Shown: one piece after another, positions 16,509 through 25,198 of the stretch
Position numbering within the stretch: position 1 is the first letter of the stretch
Layout of the letters: the number at the start of each line of letters is the position of its first letter
Source: Streptomyces sp. WZ-12
GTDB lineage: Bacteria > Actinomycetota > Actinomycetes > Streptomycetales > Streptomycetaceae
Assembly (NCBI RefSeq): GCF_028898845.1
Contig: NZ_CP118574.1
Span: forward strand, 310,001-374,000
DNA: 64,000 bases
Direction of reading: 5' to 3'
Notes under the pieces: generated by a model
Seen by the model: the letters and a program-made list of their open reading frames with translations, nothing else
The model's database searches: none
What the model was told of the DNA's origin: nothing
Program-made: the position numbers and the translations under genes

Positions 16509-17534
16509 TTGCGCGTACTGCTGACCGGGCACCAGGGCTACCTGGGCACGGTGATGGCCCCGGTCCTCACCGCCGCCGGACACGAGGTCGTCGGCCTCGA
16601 CGCCGGCCTGTTCTCCGACTGCGTCCTCGGCCCGGCACCCGCCGACCCGTCCGGGCATCGGGTGGACCTGCGCGACGTCACGGCGTCGCACGTGGCCGGG
16701 GTGGACGCCGTGATCCATCTGGCCGCGCTGTCCAACGACCCGCTGGGATCGCTGGCGCCGGAACTCACCTACGACATCAACCACCGCGCCTCGGTGCGGC
16801 TCGCCCAACTGGCCCGCGACGCCGGGGTGCGGCGCTTCCTGTACGCGTCGACGTGTTCGGTCTACGGCGCCGCCGGCGGTGACGACCTGGTGGCCGAGGA
16901 CGCCCCGCTGCGCCCGGTGACGCCGTACGCGGAGTCCAAGGTGCGGGTGGAGGACGACCTGCACGCGCTGGCCGACGGTGACTTCAGCCCGGTGTACCTG
17001 CGCAACGCCACCGCCTTCGGCTACTCACCGCGGCTGCGCGCCGACATCGTGCTGAACAACCTGGTCGGCCACGCGCTGCTCTCCGGCGAGGTGCTGGTGC
17101 TCTCCGACGGCACCCCATGGCGCCCCCTGGTGCACGCCGCCGACATCGCCCGGGCCTTCGCGGCCGCGCTGGACGCGCCGCGCGAGGCGGTCCACGACCG
17201 GGCGTTCAACATCGGCAGCGAGGCCAACAACGTCACGGTCGCCGAGATCGCCGAGCGGGTCGCCGAGGCGGTGTCCGGCTCACGGGTGAGGATCACCGGG
17301 GAGAACGGTGCCGACCCCCGGTCGTACCGGGTGGACTTCTCCCGGTTCCGCGCCGCGGTACCCGGGTTCGACTGCGCGTGGACGGTGCGGCGTGGCGCGC
17401 TCGAACTCGCCGATGCCTACCGGACGTTCGGGCTGACCCGGGAGGACTTCGAACGGCGCTTCACCCGCCTCGCCGTGCTGCGGGCGGCGTCCGAGGCCGG
17501 CGCGGTCGACGACACCCTGCGGCGGCGCCGATGA
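16509..17534 (+). CDS. NAD-dependent epimerase/dehydratase (extended SDR)
   Basis: This 341-residue protein with a TTG start has the extended-SDR nucleotide motif TGHQGYLG at residues 6-13, an ASTCSVYG catalytic Ser/Thr strand and the PYAESK motif holding the catalytic Tyr-x3-Lys. VHAADIARAF is the usual extended-SDR substrate-domain strand. It should epimerise, reduce or dehydrate a nucleotide sugar, most simply the CDP- or dTDP-linked intermediate of the flanking enzymes. The asymmetric arrangement of residues does not identify 4,6-dehydratase versus 4-epimerase activity. The stop codon overlaps the DUF4910 start, placing both in the same translational unit. Confidence 0.85.
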   Translation: MRVLLTGHQGYLGTVMAPVLTAAGHEVVGLDAGLFSDCVLGPAPADPSGHRVDLRDVTASHVAGVDAVIHLAALSNDPLGSLAPELTYDINHRASVRLAQLARDAGVRRFLYASTCSVYGAAGGDDLVAEDAPLRPVTPYAESKVRVEDDLHALADGDFSPVYLRNATAFGYSPRLRADIVLNNLVGHALLSGEVLVLSDGTPWRPLVHAADIARAFAAALDAPREAVHDRAFNIGSEANNVTVAEIAERVAEAVSGSRVRITGENGADPRSYRVDFSRFRAAVPGFDCAWTVRRGALELADAYRTFGLTREDFERRFTRLAVLRAASEAGAVDDTLRRRR

Positions 17535-18805
17535 CCGGGCTCGGAGAAAAGATGCACGCGCTGGTGGAGCGGCTGTACCCGCTGTGCCGGAGCATCACCG
17601 GCGACGGTGTGCGCGACACCCTGGCCATCGTCGGCGAGTACGTCCCGCTCACGGTGCACGAGGTGCCGACCGGGACGCAGGTGCTCGACTGGACGGTGCC
17701 GCAGGAGTGGAACATCCGGGACGCGTACATCGCCGACGCCACCGGCAAGCGGGTCGTCGACTTCGCCGCGTCCAGCCTGCACGTGCTCGGCTACAGCGTG
17801 CCGGTCTCCACGACCATGTCACTGGCCGAGCTGCGCGGGCACCTGCACACCCTGCCGGAACACCCGAGTTGGGTGCCCTACCGCACCAGCTACTACACGC
17901 CGGACTGGGGGTTCTGCCTGGCCCAGGAGACCCTGGACGCGCTGCCGGACGGCGCGTACGAGGTGTGCGTCGACTCCACCCTCGCGGACGGCCACCTCAC
18001 CTACGCCGAGCACGTGGTCCCCGGTCAGGTCCCCGACGAGGTGATCGTCTCCTGCCACGTCTGCCACCCGTCGCTGGCCAACGACAACCTGGCCGGTATC
18101 GCGGTGGCGACGTTCCTGGCCCGGTCGCTGGCCGGGCAAACGCCGTACTACACCTACCGGTTCGTCTACGCGCCCGGCACCATCGGGGCGATCACCTGGC
18201 TCGCCCGCAACGCGCGGCGGATGGAGCGGGTCAAGCACGGCCTGGTGCTGGCCTGCGCCGGGGACCCGGGCCATCTGACGTACAAGCAGAGCAGACGTGG
18301 CGACGCGGAGATCGACCGGGTCATGCGGCACGTGCTCGCCGCCTCCGAACGCCCGCACCGGGTCGTGGAGTTCACCCCGTACGGCTACGACGAGCGGCAG
18401 TACTGCTCGCCCGGATTCAACCTCGGTGTGGGGTCGCTCAGCCGAACCCCGTACGCCGGCTATCCCGAGTACCACACCTCCGCGGACAACCCGGACTTCG
18501 TCTCCCCGGAGGCGATGGCGGACACCCTCGCCGTCTGCCGCGAGGCGTGCGCCGTGTTGGACCGCAACCGGCGGTACCTCAACCTCAGCCCCTACGGCGA
18601 ACCGCAGCTCGGCCGGCGCGGGTTGTACGAAGCGCTCGGCGGCCGCAGCGACACCCAGCAGGCCCAGATGGCCATGCTGTGGGTGCTCAACCTCTCCGAC
18701 GGCGAGCACAGCCTGCTGGACGTCGCCGAGCGGTCCGGGCTGCCCTTCGACACCGTCGCCGCCGCGGCCGGCGCCCTGCACGGCGCCGGGCTGATCAAGG
18801 CATGA
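17531..18805 (+). CDS. DUF4910 aminopeptidase-like protein with C-terminal winged helix
   Basis: This 424-residue protein matches the DUF4910/DUF2172 family. It begins with LYPLCRSITGDGVRDTL and carries a metallopeptidase-like zinc site, CHVCHPSLANDNLAG near residue 175-190, plus FVYAPGTIGAITWL and EYHTSADNPDF, further metal-ligand segments of M28-like folds. The last ~80 residues form a predicted winged-helix module (LLDVAERSGLPFDTVAAAA). Family members are recurrent in bacterial polysaccharide loci beside PIG-L and methyltransferase genes, but no substrate is established. It may hydrolyse an amide on the sugar or on an aminoacyl substituent, which would fit the AsnB and aminotransferase in the same operon. 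Function here is unproven. Confidence 0.8.
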   Translation: MTGLGEKMHALVERLYPLCRSITGDGVRDTLAIVGEYVPLTVHEVPTGTQVLDWTVPQEWNIRDAYIADATGKRVVDFAASSLHVLGYSVPVSTTMSLAELRGHLHTLPEHPSWVPYRTSYYTPDWGFCLAQETLDALPDGAYEVCVDSTLADGHLTYAEHVVPGQVPDEVIVSCHVCHPSLANDNLAGIAVATFLARSLAGQTPYYTYRFVYAPGTIGAITWLARNARRMERVKHGLVLACAGDPGHLTYKQSRRGDAEIDRVMRHVLAASERPHRVVEFTPYGYDERQYCSPGFNLGVGSLSRTPYAGYPEYHTSADNPDFVSPEAMADTLAVCREACAVLDRNRRYLNLSPYGEPQLGRRGLYEALGGRSDTQQAQMAMLWVLNLSDGEHSLLDVAERSGLPFDTVAAAAGALHGAGLIKA

Positions 18806-20121
18806 CGCCGATGACCACCGGGGGGAAGCGGACGACGGCATCGGCGGACCCGGCCGGGCCGGCCCGGCGGACCGCCAAGCGGGCCATGGTCGGTCGGCTG
18901 TCCTGGGGACTGGCCGACCAGGCGGCCTCCAGCCTCTCCAACTTCGTGGTGGGGGTCTACGTGGCCCGCTCGCTGGGGGTGGCCGCGTTCGGCGTGTTCA
19001 GCCTGGCCTGGGTGACCTACGGCGTGGTGCTCAACGTCTCCCGCGGGCTGGCCACCGACCCGCTCGTGGTGCGCTTCAGCAGCGCGTCGGCCGCGTCCTG
19101 GCGCGCGGCGGTGGCCCGGTCCTCGGGTACCGCGCTCGGCCTCGGCACCGCCCTCGGTGCGGTGTGCCTGGTGGCCGGGCTCGCCCTCGGCGGCCGCGTG
19201 GGGCCCGCGTTCGCCTGCCTCGGCGTCGTGCTACCGGCGCTACTGCTGCAGGACGCCTGGCGGTTCGCGTTCTTCGCCGCCGGCACCGGGCGCAGGGCGT
19301 TCGTCAACGACGTCGTGTGCGGCGTCGCGCTCGTGCCGGCCATGGTGGTGGCGACCCATGTGGGCAGCGTGGCCGCCTTCGTGCTCGCCTGGGGCGCGGC
19401 CGCAGCGGTGGCGGCGGCGTACGGCTGCCTCCAGTCCGGCATCCGGCCCCGGATGTCCCTGGCGCGCGGATGGCTGCGCGAGCAGCGCGACCTCGGCTAC
19501 CGGTACCTGGTCGAGAACGTCGCGCTCAGCGGCGCGAGCCAGCTCCGGGCCTACGGGCTCGGCGCGATCGTCGGGGTCGGCGCGGTGGGTGCGGTCCGGG
19601 GCGCCGAGCTGCTGCTCGGCCCGTTCCTGGCGGTGCTGATGGGGCTTTCGCTGGTCACCGTCCCGGAGGCGGCACGGGTACTGCGGCGCTCCCCGCACCA
19701 ACTGGGCCCGTTCTGCCTCCTGTTGGGCGGCGGGCAGGCCGCGGCGGCGCTGCTCTGGGGCGGGGCGCTGCTGCTGATGCCGGACCGGCTCGGCGCGCTG
19801 GTGCTCGGCGGCGTCTGGCCCTCCGCCGCGCAGCTCATCGTGCCGATCACGCTCGGTGTCGCGGGTGCCGGTCTCGGCACTGGCGCGGCGGCGGGGTTGC
19901 GTGCCCTCGCCGCGGCCCGACGCAGCCTGCGCTGCCAGCTCTTCGCCTCCGCCTGTTACGTCGGTGGCGGGCTCGGCGGGGCGGTGGCCGCCGGCACCGT
20001 CGGCTCGGCCTGGGGCGTCGCCACCGCGACCGTCAGCGGCTCGGCCGTGTGGTGGCTGCAACTGCGGTCCGCCCTGCGCGAGTACCACCACTCCCCCACC
20101 CCCGAAGTGAGGACCCCATGA
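18802..20121 (+). CDS. Wzx-like polysaccharide flippase (MATE/MOP superfamily)
   Basis: This 439-residue membrane protein has a basic N-terminus followed by roughly twelve hydrophobic helices. The first conserved block, SWGLADQAASSLSNFVVGVYVARSLG, is typical of the polysaccharide-transport branch of the MOP superfamily, and its segment split also matches Wzx proteins. Its role is to flip undecaprenyl-diphosphate-linked repeat units across the membrane before polymerisation by the Wzy-like protein. ATG 18802 overlaps the DUF4910 stop; ATG 18811, three codons later, is an alternative start. The stop overlaps the family 2 glycosyltransferase. Confidence 0.85.
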   Translation: MTPMTTGGKRTTASADPAGPARRTAKRAMVGRLSWGLADQAASSLSNFVVGVYVARSLGVAAFGVFSLAWVTYGVVLNVSRGLATDPLVVRFSSASAASWRAAVARSSGTALGLGTALGAVCLVAGLALGGRVGPAFACLGVVLPALLLQDAWRFAFFAAGTGRRAFVNDVVCGVALVPAMVVATHVGSVAAFVLAWGAAAAVAAAYGCLQSGIRPRMSLARGWLREQRDLGYRYLVENVALSGASQLRAYGLGAIVGVGAVGAVRGAELLLGPFLAVLMGLSLVTVPEAARVLRRSPHQLGPFCLLLGGGQAAAALLWGGALLLMPDRLGALVLGGVWPSAAQLIVPITLGVAGAGLGTGAAAGLRALAAARRSLRCQLFASACYVGGGLGGAVAAGTVGSAWGVATATVSGSAVWWLQLRSALREYHHSPTPEVRTP

Positions 20122-21065
20122 CCGCCCCACCACGGCTGAGCATCGGCCTGCCCGTCTACAACGGCGAGGAGTACCTGGCCGAGTCGTTCGAGGCCCTGCT
20201 CGGCCAGACCTACGAGGACTTCGAGCTGGTCGTCTCCGACAACGCCTCGACCGACGGGACCCAGGACATCTGCCGCGCGTACGCGGCGCGGGACCCGCGC
20301 ATCCGGTACCTCCGACTGCCCCGGAACATCGGCGCCACACCGAACCACAACCGGGTGTTCGCCGAATGCCGGGGCGAGTTGTTCAAGTGGGCCTCGCACG
20401 ACGACCTCTACGGCCGCGACCTGCTGCGGCGCTGCGTGGAGGCGCTGGACGAGAGGCCCGAGGTGATCCTCGCGCACACCGGGCAGGCGATCGTCGACGG
20501 CGACGGCCGGGTGAAGGTCCCGTACGAGTACGGGCTCACCACCGACTCGCCGCATCCGCCGGAGCGCTTCCGCAGCCTGCTGTTCGAGCCGGGCGGCGAC
20601 GACTTCTACGGGGTGCTGCGGGCCGATGTGCTGCGCCGGGTGAAGCCGCTCGGCAGCTACCACCACGCGGACCGCACGTTCGTCGCCGAGATCACCCTGC
20701 ACGGGCCCTTCCACCAGGTACCGGAGCTGCTGTACTTCCGCCGCGACCACCCCACCCGCGCCGAGCGGGCGAACCCTTCCAAGCGCGCCCGGTGCGTCAA
20801 CCTGGACCCGCGCCGGGCGGGCCCGCTGCACCCGACGCCCCGTCTCCTCGCCGAGTACGTCTGGGGCTTCGCCTCGGCGATCCGGCGGGCGCCGCTGTCC
20901 CCGGCCGACCGGCGCGCCTGCCGCCGCCACCTGGCCGCCTGGCTGACCAGTCGGGTCCGGCCGGGCGCCGGCGAGCGGGTCGAGGACCGCGCCCCCGTCG
21001 ACCCGGCCCGGCTCGCCGTCTCCGTCGACGCCCTCGTGGCGGGCCGTGAGGGGAGGCGACCATGA
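20118..21065 (+). CDS. Glycosyltransferase family 2
   Basis: This 315-residue GT-A enzyme has the family 2 start LSIGLPVYNGEEYLAESFEA, the NDP-sugar-binding VVSDNASTDGTQDI loop and a metal-binding acidic motif in KWASHDDLYG, the HDD being the DxD equivalent. The C-terminal ~100 residues are Arg-rich and probably membrane-associated. It inverts the anomeric centre while adding a sugar to the lipid-linked repeat unit on the cytoplasmic face. Overlapping ATGA junctions join it to the flippase and to the pyruvyl transferase. The acceptor is unknown. Confidence 0.92.
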   Translation: MTAPPRLSIGLPVYNGEEYLAESFEALLGQTYEDFELVVSDNASTDGTQDICRAYAARDPRIRYLRLPRNIGATPNHNRVFAECRGELFKWASHDDLYGRDLLRRCVEALDERPEVILAHTGQAIVDGDGRVKVPYEYGLTTDSPHPPERFRSLLFEPGGDDFYGVLRADVLRRVKPLGSYHHADRTFVAEITLHGPFHQVPELLYFRRDHPTRAERANPSKRARCVNLDPRRAGPLHPTPRLLAEYVWGFASAIRRAPLSPADRRACRRHLAAWLTSRVRPGAGERVEDRAPVDPARLAVSVDALVAGREGRRP

Positions 21066-22294
21066 CGCCCGGGAACGGAACTCCGGTGCGCGTCGGGGTG
21101 TTCGGCCTGCTCGGCTCCGGCAACCTCGGCAACGACGGGTCGCTGGAGGCCGTGCTCGGCTACCTCCGCACCGCGCACCCGGACGCGGTCGTGGACGCGC
21201 TGTGCGGCGGGCCCGAGGCCGTCGCGTCGCGGTACGAGATCCCCGCGACGCGGCTGCACTGGTACCGCGGTGAGTACCGGACGGCCTCGCGCGGGGGCGC
21301 GATCGCGGCGAAGGGGCTGGGCAAGCTCGTCGACGCCTTCCGCACCGCCGCCTGGGTGCGCCGGCACGACGTGGTGATCGTGCCGGGCATGGGCGTCCTG
21401 GAGGCCACGTTGCCGCTGCGGCCGTGGGGCTTCCCGTACGCGCTGTTCCTGCTCTGCGCGTCCGGCCGGCTGCTTGGCACCCCGGTGGCGCTGGTCAGCG
21501 TCGGCGCCGCCGCGATCGGCAACCGGCTGACCCGGGCCCTGGTGCGCTGGTCGGCGCGGCTGGCCGCGTACCGGTCGTACCGGGACGCTCAATCCCGTGA
21601 CGCGATGCGGGAGATGGGCGTCGACACCACCGGCGACGGGGTCTTCCCTGACCTCGCGTTCTCCCTGCCGACGCCGCGGGCGGGCGGGTCCGCGGCGTCG
21701 CCGGGCCTGGTCTGCGTTGGTGTCATGGCCTTCTACGGGAGCGACGACGACCGCGCCCGGGCCGAGGAGATCCACCGGCGCTACCTCGACGGGACGACGC
21801 GCTTCGTCCGCGCGCTGGTCGAGGACGGCAGGCCCGTCCGGCTGCTCACCGGCGACGCGTGCGATGCACCGGTGGTCGCCGCGATCCTCGACGCGGTGGA
21901 CTCGCCCCTGCTCACCGCCGCCGAAGTCTCCTCGCTCGCCGACCTGATGAAGGAGACGGCGGCCGCCGACACCGTGGTGGCGATCCGCTACCACAACCTG
22001 ATCTGCGCGCTGAAGGTCGGCACGCCGACGCTCGCGCTCAGCTATGCGGCGAAGAGCGACGCGCTGATGGCCCGGATGGGTCTCGGCGCTTTCCGCCACC
22101 CGGCCCGTGAGGTCGACGCCGACCGGCTGCTGGCGCAGTTCCGGGCCCTGGAGAAGCAGGCGCCGGAGCTGCGCCAGGTCCTCGCCGAGCGGAACGCGGC
22201 CGCCGCTCGCCAACTCGACGACCAGTTCGCCGCGTTGACCACGGCCCTGTTCCCTGCGGTCCACCACGTCCACGCCTTGCGGGAGGTCCCATGA
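21062..22294 (+). CDS. Polysaccharide pyruvyl transferase
   Basis: This 410-residue protein matches the CsaB/polysaccharide pyruvyl transferase family. The N-terminal GT-B-like strand contains the family signature VFGLLGSGNLGNDGSLEAVL. The middle includes VIVPGMGVLEATL, and near the C-terminus IRYHNLICALKVGTPTLAL carries the conserved substrate-binding histidine. These enzymes move an enolpyruvyl group from PEP onto a hexose, giving an acidic ketal. That would make the polymer anionic. The gene overlaps the GT2 upstream and the RfbC-like gene downstream, so decoration is encoded with assembly. Confidence 0.88.
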   Translation: MTPGNGTPVRVGVFGLLGSGNLGNDGSLEAVLGYLRTAHPDAVVDALCGGPEAVASRYEIPATRLHWYRGEYRTASRGGAIAAKGLGKLVDAFRTAAWVRRHDVVIVPGMGVLEATLPLRPWGFPYALFLLCASGRLLGTPVALVSVGAAAIGNRLTRALVRWSARLAAYRSYRDAQSRDAMREMGVDTTGDGVFPDLAFSLPTPRAGGSAASPGLVCVGVMAFYGSDDDRARAEEIHRRYLDGTTRFVRALVEDGRPVRLLTGDACDAPVVAAILDAVDSPLLTAAEVSSLADLMKETAAADTVVAIRYHNLICALKVGTPTLALSYAAKSDALMARMGLGAFRHPAREVDADRLLAQFRALEKQAPELRQVLAERNAAAARQLDDQFAALTTALFPAVHHVHALREVP

Positions 22295-22857
22295 ATGTGC
22301 CCGGCATGAAAGCGACCGAAGTCCCGGCGATCGCCGGCGCGTACCTGTTCGAGCCGACGCCGCACGCCGACGAACGCGGCTTCTTCTGCCGCACCTTCGA
22401 CGCCGCCGTGGTCCGCTCGGTGGGCCTCGACCCGGGCGCCTTCGTCCAGGACAGCGTGTCCCGCTCGGTCCGGGGCGTGCTGCGCGGCCTGCACCTGCGC
22501 TCCGGCGCCGGCGAGGCCAAACTGGTGCGGTGCTCGTACGGGAGGATCTTCGACGTCGTCGTGGACCTGCGGACGGACTCGCCGACCTACCTGGGCCGGG
22601 CCTTCTTCGAACTGTCCGGCGAGACGCAGGCGACCCTGTACGTCCCGGCGGGGTGCGCGCACGGCTTCCAGGCGCTGACCGAGACCGCCGACACCTCGTA
22701 CCGGATCGACCGTCCGCACAATCCGGCCGAGGACGTGACGATCGCCTTCGACGACCCGGAGCTCGCCATTCCCTGGCCGCTGCCGATCACCTCGATGTCC
22801 CGACGGGACCGGGAGGCACCGAGCCTCGCCAACGCCCTGAAGAGGGAAGGGAGTTGA
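22291..22857 (+). CDS. dTDP-4-dehydrorhamnose 3,5-epimerase-like protein (RfbC/RmlC family)
   Basis: This 188-residue cupin has the RmlC pattern: FEPTPHADERGFFCRTF near the N-terminus, then QDSVSRSVRGVLRGLHLR, where the catalytic histidine sits, and LYVPAGCAHGFQALTE. The length matches the family. Classic members epimerise C3 and C5 of 4-keto-6-deoxyglucose nucleotides. With no RmlA, RmlB or RmlD in the window it could act on the CDP-linked intermediate of this operon, giving the stereochemistry of the branched sugar. The GSA-type aminotransferase starts 7 bases after its stop. Confidence 0.85.
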   Translation: MNVPGMKATEVPAIAGAYLFEPTPHADERGFFCRTFDAAVVRSVGLDPGAFVQDSVSRSVRGVLRGLHLRSGAGEAKLVRCSYGRIFDVVVDLRTDSPTYLGRAFFELSGETQATLYVPAGCAHGFQALTETADTSYRIDRPHNPAEDVTIAFDDPELAIPWPLPITSMSRRDREAPSLANALKREGS

Positions 22858-22864
22858 GGTCGGC

Positions 22865-24277
22865 GTGGCCACCGAAGACACCGAAGAGCTCCGTCTGCCC
22901 CGGTCGTGGCAGGCGAACGAGCGGCTGCACGCCCTGGTCCCCGGGGGCGCGCACACCTACGCCAAGGGCGACGACCAGTACCCCGAGAACCTCGCCCCGG
23001 TCATCAGCCACGGCCGCGGTGCCCACGTGTGGGACGTCGACGGCAACCGGTACATCGAGTACGGCTCCGGCCTGCGGTCGGTCAGCCTCGGGCACGCCCA
23101 CCCCCGCGTCATCGAGGCGGTGCGGCGGGAACTCCACCGCGGCAGCAACTTCGTCCGGCCGTCCATCGTGGAGGTCGAGGCCGCGGAACGCTTCCTGGCC
23201 ACGGTACCCACCGCCGAGATGGTGAAGTTCACGAAGAACGGCTCCGATGCCACCACCGCCGCGGTGCGCCTGGCCCGCGCCGTCACGGGCCGCCCGCGGG
23301 TGGCCGTCTGCGGTGACCACCCGTTCTTCTCCGTCGACGACTGGTTCATCGGCACCACCCCGATGTCCGCCGGCATCCCGGCGGCGACCACCGAACTCAC
23401 CGTGACGTTCCCGTACGGAGACCTGGCCACCACGGAGGAACTGCTCACCCGCTACCGGGGCGAAGTCGCCTGCCTGATCCTCGAACCCGCCTCCCACACC
23501 GCCCTCTTCCCCGGTTCTCAGCCCCTTCCGCAAGCTCCCGGCTTCGCTCAGGCAGGGGAGACTCCCTTGCACAGGGAAGATCCCACTCCCCAGTACCTCG
23601 CCGACCTGCGGGAGTTGGCCCACCGGCACGGCTGCGTCCTGATCTTCGACGAGATGATCACCGGCTTCCGCTGGTCCGAGGCGGGCGCCCAGGGCCTGTA
23701 CGGCGTCGTCCCCGACCTCTCCACGTTCGGCAAGGCGCTGGGGAACGGCTTCGCCGTCTCCGCGCTGGCCGGGCGCCGCGACCTGATGGAGCGGGGCGGG
23801 CTGCGTCACTCCCGTGACCGAGTGTTCCTGCTGTCCACCACGCACGGCGCGGAAACCCACTCGCTGGCGGCCGCGATGGCCGTGCAGAACACCTACACCG
23901 AGGAGGGGATCACCGCGCGGCTGCATGCCCTCGGCGAGCGGTTGGCCGCCGGTGTCCGCGACGCCGCGGCGGGCACCGGCGTCGGCGATCACGTGGTCGT
24001 CCGGGGCCGGGCCAGCAACCTGGTCTTCGCCACCCTCGACGAGAACCGGCAGCCGTCGCAGCAGTACCGCACCCTGTTCCTGCGTCAACTCCTCGCGGGC
24101 GGAGTGCTGGCCCCGTCGTTCGTGGTGAGCAGCGCGCTCGACGACGCCGACATCGACCGCACCGTCGACGTGGTGGCCCAGGCGTGTGCGGTGTACCGGA
24201 AGGCACTGGACGCCGGTGACCCCACCCCCTGGCTGGCCGGGCGGCCGGTGAAGCCCGCGTTCCGCCGCTTGGCGTGA
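22865..24277 (+). CDS. Class III PLP aminotransferase, glutamate-1-semialdehyde aminomutase-like
   Basis: This 470-residue fold-type I PLP enzyme has the class III pattern: HVWDVDGNRYIEYGSGLRSV, the cofactor aspartate in LIFDEMITGFRW, and the PLP lysine in STFGKALGNGF. Sequence identity to HemL-like enzymes is typical of a polysaccharide-locus subgroup in which the reaction is thought to be transamination of a keto sugar or small acid, not tetrapyrrole synthesis. It is the last gene of the polysaccharide unit, facing a convergent PAP2 gene. An unusual in-frame hairpin-like stretch (positions 23522-23575) adds residues such as GSQPLPQAPGFAQAGETPL in a surface loop. Confidence 0.88.
   Translation: MATEDTEELRLPRSWQANERLHALVPGGAHTYAKGDDQYPENLAPVISHGRGAHVWDVDGNRYIEYGSGLRSVSLGHAHPRVIEAVRRELHRGSNFVRPSIVEVEAAERFLATVPTAEMVKFTKNGSDATTAAVRLARAVTGRPRVAVCGDHPFFSVDDWFIGTTPMSAGIPAATTELTVTFPYGDLATTEELLTRYRGEVACLILEPASHTALFPGSQPLPQAPGFAQAGETPLHREDPTPQYLADLRELAHRHGCVLIFDEMITGFRWSEAGAQGLYGVVPDLSTFGKALGNGFAVSALAGRRDLMERGGLRHSRDRVFLLSTTHGAETHSLAAAMAVQNTYTEEGITARLHALGERLAAGVRDAAAGTGVGDHVVVRGRASNLVFATLDENRQPSQQYRTLFLRQLLAGGVLAPSFVVSSALDDADIDRTVDVVAQACAVYRKALDAGDPTPWLAGRPVKPAFRRLA
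23522..23575. repeat. C-rich hairpin-like insert within the aminotransferase gene
   Basis: The stretch runs from CCCCTTCCG through a CAAGCTCCCGGCTTCG core to AGGCAGGGG, followed by a second small inverted repeat (TCCCT then AGGGA). It is in frame and low in complexity, between the strand EVACLILEPA and the helix YLADLRELAHRHG, which join directly in the usual fold. I read it as a short mobile or recombination-derived palindromic element, by analogy with the insert at 1834. Confidence 0.5.
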
Positions 24278-24289
24278 CGCGACGTGACG

Positions 24290-25000
24290 TCAGCGATGCT
24301 CCGGCCGGCCGGCGTCGGCCCCCCGGTCGACGAGCCAGTCGGCCGTCCGGTCGACCAGCCACCCGGTCGCTGACGTCACCGCCACCGCGGTGCACCAGCC
24401 ACCGACGACGTCGGTCGGGTAGTGCGCACCCAGGGCGACCTGTGCCCATCCCATCGCGGCGCCGGCCACCAGCGCCGCGGCGGACACCAGCAGCGTGCCG
24501 GCCGCCCCGCCGAGGCCGAGGCGGCCGGTCACGAGCAGCGCCACCACGAGACAGAGCGCGGTGAGGAAGGCGGTGTGCCCGCTCGGGTAGGACAGGTGGT
24601 CACCGTGGATGGTGCGCCCGACCAGGGACTTGAGCAGCGTCGCCGTCCCCACGGTCAGGCCGGTCCCGGCAACCGCGAACACCGCTGCGCGAGGGCGCCT
24701 GAGCCACAGGCAGCCCGTCACGGTGGTCACGACCAGCGTCGCCGATCCGACGGGCTCCCCCAAGAAGTCCATGGCCAGGGCGACATACCGCCACGACGGC
24801 CCCGCACCGTCCACCGCCGCCCAGATCCACGCGTCCATGGCGCCGGGCTTGCGGTCGTCGGCATACCGGGTCCCGAGCACGACGACCACCAGCGCGGCGA
24901 GGGCCGCAAGCGGCCCGAGCCACCCGCGCAGCGAGGGCGGCAGCACCGCGGGCGCCGGGGCCCGGCCGACGTCCGGATGCGCTCCCACCAAGCGAGCCAC
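24290..25000 (-). CDS. PAP2 family phosphatase
   Basis: This 236-residue membrane protein has a GTG start at 25000. It shows several hydrophobic helices and the three-part acid phosphatase signature: KSLVGRTIH (first motif, Lys and Arg), SYPSGHTAF (catalytic His in PSGH) and GAHYPTDV (His-Tyr-Pro-Thr-Asp). Type 2 phosphatidic acid phosphatases act on membrane lipid phosphates, including undecaprenyl diphosphate, which would fit recycling of the lipid carrier used by the adjacent polysaccharide locus. The gene is convergent with the aminotransferase, separated by 12 bases, so shared control is not implied. The substrate is inferred. Confidence 0.88.
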   Translation of the reverse strand: MARLVGAHPDVGRAPAPAVLPPSLRGWLGPLAALAALVVVVLGTRYADDRKPGAMDAWIWAAVDGAGPSWRYVALAMDFLGEPVGSATLVVTTVTGCLWLRRPRAAVFAVAGTGLTVGTATLLKSLVGRTIHGDHLSYPSGHTAFLTALCLVVALLVTGRLGLGGAAGTLLVSAAALVAGAAMGWAQVALGAHYPTDVVGGWCTAVAVTSATGWLVDRTADWLVDRGADAGRPEHR

Positions 25001-25198
25001 CGCAAGCCCCCCGTCGTGTCCGGCCCATCGCCGTATGCCGTCGCGGGAGCCGGCAGCCCGCGCGGCCCCGAACTGCCCCGCCCGGCCCTCCTCCTGGCCA
25101 AGTCATCGGAATCAGGCGCCAGTTGGCACCCTAGCCAACAATCCGGTGCGCCGTCCCCGGGGCCGGCCGGTGGTCTGCGTGCCGCTCGCGCCGTGGGC

